This document shows positions 21,501 to 27,796 of a DNA stretch of 27,796 nt, in pieces. The first letter of the stretch is position 1, and every line of letters starts with the position of its first letter. Made by a program: the position numbers and the translations under genes. Below the pieces are notes generated by a model. It was not told the origin of the DNA. It did not search any database and saw nothing but the letters and a program-made list of their open reading frames with translations. This stretch comes from Dioszegia crocea (lineage: Eukaryota > Basidiomycota > Tremellomycetes > Tremellales > Bulleribasidiaceae), in the NCBI GenBank assembly GCA_001600615.1, contig BCKK01000013.1, forward strand, positions 1 to 27,796, written 5' to 3'.

Positions 21501-23636
21501 TTACCCCAGCATCTGAACCATTAGTCCCTGCTTCGATAAGACGAAAACACTTACTCCGGTATCCTGCTCCTCTTCTTCGATTTGCGCCCTCCGCTGAGCA
21601 GCCTTTGCCTTCCAATCCGTTTGAACCAGGACCTCCAGCCTCTTTACGAGGCTCGACATCTTCATGTCTTCTGGGATGAAGGGTTGAATAGGATTTTGAC
21701 GGATCTGTTCAAGTGCTTCGATAAGGGACTCAACATCGTGAAATCTAGAATCAGTCAGGAAGTATTCTGAGTACAATAACAAAGGAAACTGACGGTACAT
21801 TGTAAACATAGCTAGAGCGACGTGAGTGCTGGGTTCTTAAAAGCTGTCTCATAGACTTACGGGGGTCCCACTTTCGCCAACGGCCCGTGTTGCCAATCCT
21901 GCATCGCCAGCATGTTGTTGCTCAAATACCACTTATCCATCGGAGAACCCCTGGACCCATCCTTGTAGGGGTTGATAAAAGGAACTCCTGGATGACTTAG
22001 CAGGTGTACGAGATTACAAGCAGGCGATGCCACATACCAACACACAGCGCAACGTAGGGACTGGGGCTGGCACCCGGCATACCGATCCCTATGAGCGCTT
22101 TTGCGCCTGTCAATCTATCGCCAAAAGTCAACGGTGACACTCCGCCTTCCCATATAATTCCTGCAGGTGGCCGTTCGAGCTCATTTGTGGACAAGAGATC
22201 TTCTTCCGAAGGTATGGGATGCGCAAACGAATGCAACGCGAAACCTGTCCGCTCGGAGACAGTCTTGAAGGTGTCCAATCTCCAAGCCGCATCATGCCTC
22301 CACCAAAAGTAGTCGAGTCTTTTGGCTAGCACTATTGCCGTGTCGTTTCGCAATTTATGGGGGACGAAGGCATGCTGTCTGCAGGTATGCTGGAAGATTG
22401 AATCAGCATATTTACAGCTTGTTTGGCGAGATTCCTCAGCAGGAAAGAAGGTAGAACCAACCCACCTCCACACTGTATCCTATCCAGGTATGCTCCGGAA
22501 TCTCGTGAGGTGTCGCCAGCCATTCAGTACCAAGAGGATGCGAGCGATCCGAGGGTTCCCAGGGTCGCTGTCCCCACCAGGTCAGGCCTAGGTATTTGTC
22601 TGGATCGATGCCGTCTGGAGTGCTTTCGCTCATCCAGCACTTTCCTTCCGCTTCATGACTGCACCTGCGGGCCTGTTCCTCGCCTCCGACTGGATCGGGT
22701 AAAATTCAAGACAGAATGGAGGGAGCGCGGCGAGAGTACCAAAAATTGGTAAAGATGGGTGGAGCAGAAGAGTGGGCATTTAATCAGCAACGACATCCTC
22801 AGCGATCAGCAGTGAAGAACGACACTCACGGATCAGCTTAACGTGATCGCCAAAGATCGCCTGGTATCTCTTCGTTCTGGGCATAAATGTCCCGACTTCG
22901 TCTCTTTCAGTACCAGTCTGATACGTTAGTGTCTGGTCCGTAGTGCAGAAGATAACGACATACGAAGAAATAGGTGTACCCCAATATGTCTAATGCGTGC
23001 AAGATCGAATGACACTGCTCGCTTCAACTTTCAGTCCCTGAAGTCGTAGCTAGGAGTAGAGGTACCATCACGTCCTCTCCTCGTTGCCAATCAGGATGAG
23101 AGCCTGCGTGATCAGTAACAGACAGGTTCCGCCGCGAAGAATACGCACAAAATTGCCATGTAATGATGACTATGGTCAAGATTGCGGGGGAACAGTTCTC
23201 AGCCGCCAGGCATCTTTGTAGTCGCTCGTAACTTGCAGACTGAGCATTCGCAGCTTACAACTTCTAATTGCACCTCAGGGTCCACTCACTGCTCCCGATG
23301 TTTGACATCCCAGAAGTCCTGCCTGAAGGAACTGACTATGTCATTTGGACGATCATGACTATCGGTAGTTCTCCTGAACCCGATGCAGGCTAGAAATACT
23401 CACGTGAAAGCATCGGATGGGGGGGGAAAGTTTTGCCTTATCACCGTATAGAGATCTGCCTGATCCGCGTCACTAGCGGTATATTTTGTCCTGTACCTCC
23501 GTCAGCCTATTCGCCTCTCCACATTACCAGTAGTTGCGAGGAGTGCTTACATCGACCAGTACAGCCCCAGCAAATTGATCGCGACACTCAAGAACAGCAG
23601 GTTGCTCGCACGGAAGAGGCGACGACGTCTATTCAT
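21501..23636 (-). CDS. Glycosyltransferase family 18 (Mgat5-like) type II membrane protein, 13 exons, 495 aa
   Basis: GT18 enzymes such as mammalian Mgat5 add beta-1,6-linked GlcNAc from UDP-GlcNAc to mannose in the Golgi. The fungal acceptor is unknown. Exons in transcription order: 23636-23551, 23490-23404, 23373-23290, 23231-23149, 23103-23066, 23017-22964, 22917-22830, 22689-22466, 22434-22038, 21987-21861, 21811-21794, 21744-21555, 21512-21501. They total 1488 nt, in frame to TAA. The N-terminus MNRRRRLFRASNLLFLSVAI is a classic signal anchor. After a variable stem come ERLQRCLAAENC, ALDILGYTYFF, LGLTWWGQRPWEPSDRSHPL, then the family core LTGAKALIGIGMPGASPSPY...ALCVGVPFINP and PPYVYNV near the end, then a charged coiled tail. 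Exons 2-4 (the stem) and the exon 8 donor are the least certain. The family match rests on the GIGxPxxSPxPYxAL...GVPFINP pattern, and a relative of GT18 is possible. Confidence 0.82.
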
Positions 23637-24659
23637 CCATGGTAAATTGACACTCTCACTCATTCTTGTGAAGACGCTATGTCCGCCGATGTCTGTGGCT
23701 TGGAGCAATCTGAAACAGTCGGAAAGTATTTACACGGGTTGCACGTCTTAGGACAGTTCCCGAGCTTTGTTCACCCAAAGCGAGCTACCGGATTCTTTTT
23801 GCAAGCTTTGTTTTGTTTTTATTTCGACGCGTTTCTCGAAACAGTCGGATCTTTCGTCCAAGGAGGTCTCCGCTATCAGGCCTGTCAGGAGCTATCGCTG
23901 GACTTTCAGGTCATCGAGGGCGCGCATAATGCAAATTGGGACCACATCGGACAGCACCTTCCCGATCTCGTCTCCGGCTCAGTAGGAGTCAAAATTATCG
24001 GTACACCCAAATCGGATAATGCGTCAAACAACAAAATCTCGTTGCAGGCAATGTAAGCGTATCTTTAACTCATTCGCACTTCCGACATTCGCCCAAACGA
24101 CCCCGAGCTACTCGCAAGGCGGGTTGCTGCGTGTGTCATGCTTTATTGTTAAGTATTATGTGGCGACCGTCAACGACTTGTCGAGCGAGTAGTTCGCGAC
24201 TCTATCGTACAGCAGCAACGATGCGCTGCTCATCCTTGCGGTCAACGAGACAAATCCGAGTCCGCCAAAGATCACTGAAGACGATTCAGGCGAGGCGGGA
24301 GAATTCAGGCGAGGCGGGAGACGAGGATGCGAGCAGTAGGGGGAAAGAAAAGTGTGGACGATACTGTCCGGGTCGGCGATGACAGGCTGGAGACGATAGG
24401 ATTAGCTCCACTCAATCCATGAAGAAGGTGGCGAGGGTCTATCGGGAGCGGCGCAGTCTCCGAAGCCCGAGGGAGCCGAGGGAAGGAAGAGAGAGCTCAT
24501 TCGAAGCGGGAGAAGCGAGCTACAGCTGCAAAGGTTTCGGCGGGCGCGACGGAACGAGCCGCCAACTCTTCGGTCGGTTCCGCTTTGCGAAGCGCCACCT
24601 TCAGTCCGCAAAAGCCCGACTTGTCGCTCGAATTTCCTCACACCGGAAAGCTGTATTGA
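23637..24659. other. GT18 upstream region
   Basis: It should contain the GT18 promoter (minus strand). An open frame at 23679-24056 on the plus strand (125 codons) has no recognised domain. Its divergent position 43 bp from the GT18 start makes it as likely to be leader DNA as a gene. A 19-bp exact tandem duplication (ATTCAGGCGAGGCGGGAGA) lies at 24284-24321. An arginine-rich frame at 24419-24670 may be part of the dead hAT copy that follows. Confidence 0.35.
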
Positions 24660-25705
24660 CAGCAGACTGAATCGTCCCCTTCGAGAATTCCGCTATGCGT
24701 TGGGACTGGAAGCTCCACATTATACAGCGACTCCTGCGCCAGCGCCCTGCTGTGGGGCGATACTGCCGATTGATAGGCGATTGTTCCAGGCTGTCCCCGC
24801 CCGACTGATTTGCACTCGCAGGCATCGTATCGTTCCGGTTCCGACGATAATTCACAACTTGACGCCCAAATTCTCCCTGCAATTCCCCCACTTACACACT
24901 GTCCTCCTCACGTCCACCGGTCTTCATACGGTGCTGCGAGCTCAGCACTCCGCCGCTGTCCCGGCTCGGGACGAGAGCACGAGCAACACGGAGGCTAAGC
25001 TTGAGCAAAACATCGAGTTGGCCAAGTGCGACAACTTTGTAGACCCAATATGTCTGCGGTACCCCCGTGACCGTGCTGGCTGCTTAGCGCTAGAGTTCTA
25101 TCTCGTTCTAGGGTTCTATATCGTTCCAAAGGTACGAAGGGGAGACTTAGGTGCGGATAAGACTTTCTATGGGGTACAAAGGCGTACGTAATCGCTAGAC
25201 TCTAACCTGTGTCTGCTTTGCAATGAGTGAGTTATCATGTTCTGAAGTTTGGTCAGAGCTCATCCTCTCTTGCAGCATTTATGCCCAGATTCGGTGTTAG
25301 CGGCACTTAGGGAGTCCTGCGAGAACTCATTTTCGAGCTTCGCGCCGCGGACGAGCTCCCGGCGCTGACGGGGGCTGAAGTCAATCGCCTGTCCCCACCT
25401 ACATCTACTCGGGCTGCAGCAATTACGACCTCTCCCCTCCTAAGTCTCGATCTCGACTAAGGCTTTGATAGCTCGCGCTTCGCACAAAGCGAACCGCCGA
25501 ACTTAACCGAGACGAGACCGATTTGTATATGTCATCTAGACCACAATTTCTTATCAGTCAAACTCCTCTCGATACTTGGAGACGCATAGCTCCCGAATAT
25601 CCTCGATTCCGCTGACTAGTCCTCACAGTCTCTCTAGTACAGGTCACCATAATGAGCGTCCAGGGTCTGTTCTCAAGCGGCAGTCATTGCGACGAACAAG
25701 CGCGC

Positions 25706-25889
25706 TGTTAGGATATAGGAGGAATGTGCCTGTGGAGGCTGACGTAAGAACGGGAGTGGTGGCAGGATACCCCAGTTCGCCACTTTCACTTGGTCTTGGG
25801 ATGATGGCGTCAATCGAACAGGCTGCGGGGAATATACTAGGCAGTCGAGCTCAATGCATCTTCACATCGCTGAGAATATTCATCTAATA
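25706..25889 (+). mobile_element. Solo-LTR-like insertion in hAT copy B (184 bp)
   Basis: It begins TGTTAGGATATAGG and ends CATCTAATA, flanked by a perfect 5-bp duplication CGCGC (25701-25705 and 25890-25894). It is about 88% identical to 14018-14199 but inserted at a different point of the hAT sequence, so the two insertions were independent events. Confidence 0.75.
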
Positions 25890-25984
25890 CGCGCCGCGTT
25901 TAGCCCTCAGGCACTTGTCACGTTGGTCATATGCCGTAAATGGGTATCGCGCGGTTTCACGCAGCCTGTCAGGCCGAGCCGGAA

Positions 25985-26075
25985 GAAGCAAAGTGAAGAG
26001 AAAGGGAAGGGGAAAGGGAAAGGGAAGTGGAAGGAAATGGGGATAGGGAAGGGGAAGGGGAAGGCGGAGCAAGAT
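25985..26075. repeat. GGGAAA/GGGAAG purine tract in hAT copy B
   Basis: Equivalent of 14401-14500 in copy A. It is shared by both hAT copies. Confidence 0.7.
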
Positions 26076-26423
26076 AGCAGGATAATTATGGGTGGAGTCT
26101 AGGTCATCAGATATGTGCGATAATGTCAATGGTCCTATGATCCGGTCAGAGTCTTAGACTCGCACTCTCGGAAAGTCGGATGGTGGGGATACTATTGAGC
26201 CCCGAGAGCTATCTGGCGTGTCTGCAGAGTGGCGGCAGTGCACAAATGCACAATTGTGCGCACAGTTGCAGAGTCGGGATATCGTACGCACAAGTGCAGA
26301 ATTGTGCAGACGAACGCACAGCACTCGCACTTTGAGCTCAGAACACTACGGAAACAAATGAACAAGTGCGGAGTGCAGATCGCAATTTGCACGTCGTGCC
26401 ATAGAAGTGCGCGACCAACACTA

Positions 26424-26612
26424 CAGTGTAGTGCGGTAGAGTGTGCGCGATCGCCGTCGCTGGTGCTGTCAGTATCGCGAAGCTTGCGCTTAAGGCTGGA
26501 GCGACAAAGGAGCAGAGCGCGCCACCAGTCTCCATGGGCGCAACTTGTATGTGATGAACGAGAACGTGCGCATAGCTGTTGCGCTCCCGTCGAGCTTGAT
26601 TCAAGACCCCCT
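26424..26612 (-). pseudogene. Degenerate adenylation-domain C-terminal fragment (second copy)
   Basis: Minus-strand conceptual translation ETGGALCSFVAPALS...TAIAHTLPHYTVV aligns with DIDGELWGFVTPVNS...TAIATATARMMPHYAVP of the fragment at 27006-27518. DNA similarity is also clear at 26566-26612 versus 27467-27513 (GTGCGCATAGCTG, CCGTCGAGCT). The copy has lost its reading frame and ends exactly at the hAT copy B terminus, just before the expected proline. Confidence 0.5.
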
Positions 26613-27005
26613 CATTCGTTAGCGCTGCAATGATAGTGACTCAATAGTAGTCCGCAACGGGTCAGAGACGAGGCAGTCACCTCATAATCGTTTTGCACCC
26701 TCATAGGCTTCGGCTTGACTGCCATTGCGGCCCAGATGCTCCAGAGGCAGGAAGCTTAGTCGTCATTTCTACGAAGGCTGTGGTGCGTGAGACAGAATAT
26801 GTCTGTGATACCTGCAAGAACGAGTGCTGGATCTCTTAGCACTCTATAAGCTATGGTTTTAGAGGTATGAAGAGAAGACTAGGTACGGGGCAGATCTTCT
26901 ATGAATACGGAAGGTGTCATCTAATGTCTACATTGCAACTCGGTTCTCGAACAAAGCTCCGCGTAAAATCATAATTACAGCGAAAATACAATTGGGCCAA
27001 GCCCA
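26613..27005. other. No gene seen
   Basis: This interval lies between the two adenylation-domain fragments. There is no domain-bearing frame. Confidence 0.3.
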
Positions 27006-27525
27006 CTACCAAGATTTCGACCATTCCAGCTGCTCCAGCTCCAGCATCGGAGACTCCGCTACATGCTTGACGTTGTGTTTACTTGAAACGTGTTGGGGTA
27101 CCAACAATGGAAGCTGGGGTGGTGTCGTCACCTCCGGGCTGGACATCGAAGTCGAACCAGCAGTCTCAAATCCCGAGACATATCTTGTCGAAGGACTGAC
27201 CGGTGCACTCCGGGGCAGCTGAACTTTTTCTACACCCTGCGTTGCGCTCTCCCTATCCGCCAAAGAGCGTAACGCTCGCTTATCAATTTTCCCGTTCGAA
27301 GTCAGGGGAAACTGAGGCAGAGTGAGGTATCGGGTAGGCACAGCGTAATGTGGCATCATCCGCGCGGTTGCAGTTGCTATCGCTGTCGGGGTCGAATTAA
27401 CGGGAGTGACAAAACCCCAAAGCTCGCCATCGATGTCCATAGCCGTGGATTGCGCAACGCTCGGGCAGGTGCGCATAGCTGCTGCGACGCCGTCGAGCTC
27501 AATTCGGAAACCCTTCATGCATCAG
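27006..27525 (-). pseudogene. 3' fragment of an AMP-binding (adenylation) enzyme
   Basis: The minus frame opens with KGFRIELDGVAAAM, the conserved motif that starts the C-terminal subdomain of adenylate-forming enzymes (A8 in NRPS terms). It continues through MPHYAVPTRYLTLPQFPLTS and the catalytic-lysine motif NGKIDKRAL (A10), then a Ser/Pro-rich tail of about 75 residues to TAG. The large N-terminal adenylation domain is absent: a stop precedes the KGF motif in frame, and an AT-rich repeat begins 50 bp upstream. The lack of a following carrier domain suggests a stand-alone acyl-CoA synthetase-like parent. As it stands it cannot be a functional enzyme, unless the missing part is joined from outside the window by splicing. 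Confidence 0.7.
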
Positions 27526-27575
27526 CGCTGGAAACAAGCCAACTGACGGGTCGGGACCACTGATTGACCACGCCC

Positions 27576-27796
27576 TAACGTTTACCATTAATATGCGTCT
27601 GTCTATTATAGTAGCTAAAATAGTAATAGTAGGGTGACCTCTACTATTATTAAATATAGTAGCCACACGCTGTACTATTACTATACTAATATTATCGGGT
27701 CCGGCCGTCGGGCCCGACTATTATTATTTAGTAAATATTACGGGATATAATACCGCATAATAGGCATAACTGCCTATTAATTGGCCTGGAGGCACC
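27576..27796 (-). repeat. AT-rich repeat, inverted copy (runs off the window)
   Basis: Starts TAACGTTTACCATTAATATG. Its reverse complement aligns with 9705-9924 over the whole length, including the GTCGGGCCCGAC palindrome, GCGTGTGGCTACTAT and GGCAGTTATGCC. The far end is cut by the window. Confidence 0.75.

Larger units (their letters stand above)
24660..26423 (+). pseudogene. Dead hAT transposon, copy B
   Basis: Homologous along its length to copy A at 13270-14844, including the RWDWKLHI segment (about 24698-24725), a relic of the C-terminal GLFSSGS signature (about 25660-25680), the purine tract (25985-26075) and the 3' end CCAACACTA (26415-26423). Many stops and frameshifts make it inactive. 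A solo-LTR-like block (25706-25889) interrupts it exactly in the NKRAV part of the dimerisation domain. Its right end falls inside an adenylation-domain fragment, which it seems to have interrupted. Confidence 0.7.

Noticed and set aside
23679..24056. A 125-codon plus-strand frame starting 43 bp from the GT18 start
   Set aside because: There is no domain, no supporting splice or start context, and it overlaps the expected GT18 promoter. Left as unassigned.
27006..27525. A nonribosomal peptide synthetase cluster
   Set aside because: Only the C-terminal subdomain of one adenylation domain is present. There is no carrier, condensation or reductase domain.

Overview
The window looks like a nuclear contig from a basidiomycete fungus, most likely a Tremellomycete (Cryptococcus relatives). 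The evidence is five multi-exon genes with many short introns (31 to about 140 nt), GT-AG splice sites, and proteins typical of the UDP-glucuronate/UDP-xylose pathway that capsule-forming Tremellomycetes use. The species call is inference from gene content and intron style. Every gene was assembled by hand from exons. In each model all exon phases close and the total length is a multiple of three.

Left third (1-11.6 kb). A 95-bp retroelement gag fragment abuts a small element with 46-bp terminal inverted repeats (94-387), followed by a coding relic. Three sugar-nucleotide genes follow: UDP-glucose 6-dehydrogenase UGD1 (2919-5389, +, 15 exons, 468 aa), a triose-phosphate/nucleotide-sugar transporter family protein (7079-8653, +, 12 exons, 326 aa) and UDP-xylose synthase UXS1 (10051-11546, -, 8 exons, about 403 aa). 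Ugd1 makes UDP-glucuronate, Uxs1 decarboxylates it to UDP-xylose, and the transporter is a candidate for moving a nucleotide sugar into the Golgi. A decayed gene and a TATA-containing module lie between UGD1 and the transporter.

Middle (11.6-21.4 kb). This part is repeat-rich. It holds two copies of an LTR-like element with internal TATGTAGCC tandem repeats, a dead hAT transposon split by a solo-LTR-like insertion, partial AT-rich repeats, a second copy of the TATA module and gag-like relics. One apparently intact six-exon gene on the minus strand (16200-17080) encodes an unrecognised 207-aa protein with an N-terminal membrane or signal segment.

Right third (21.4-27.8 kb). A 13-exon minus-strand gene (21501-23636, 495 aa) encodes a type II membrane protein resembling glycosyltransferase family 18 (Mgat5-like beta-1,6-GlcNAc transferase). 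Next to it are a second dead hAT copy with its own solo-LTR-like insertion at a different site, two fragments of an adenylation (AMP-binding) domain C-terminus, one cut by the hAT end, and an AT-rich repeat that runs off the window.

The most interesting points are the clustering of UDP-xylose synthesis genes with a candidate transporter and a nearby Golgi-type glycosyltransferase; nested transposon insertions with perfect 5-bp target duplications; very short in-frame introns in UXS1; and a TATA module shared by two unrelated loci.
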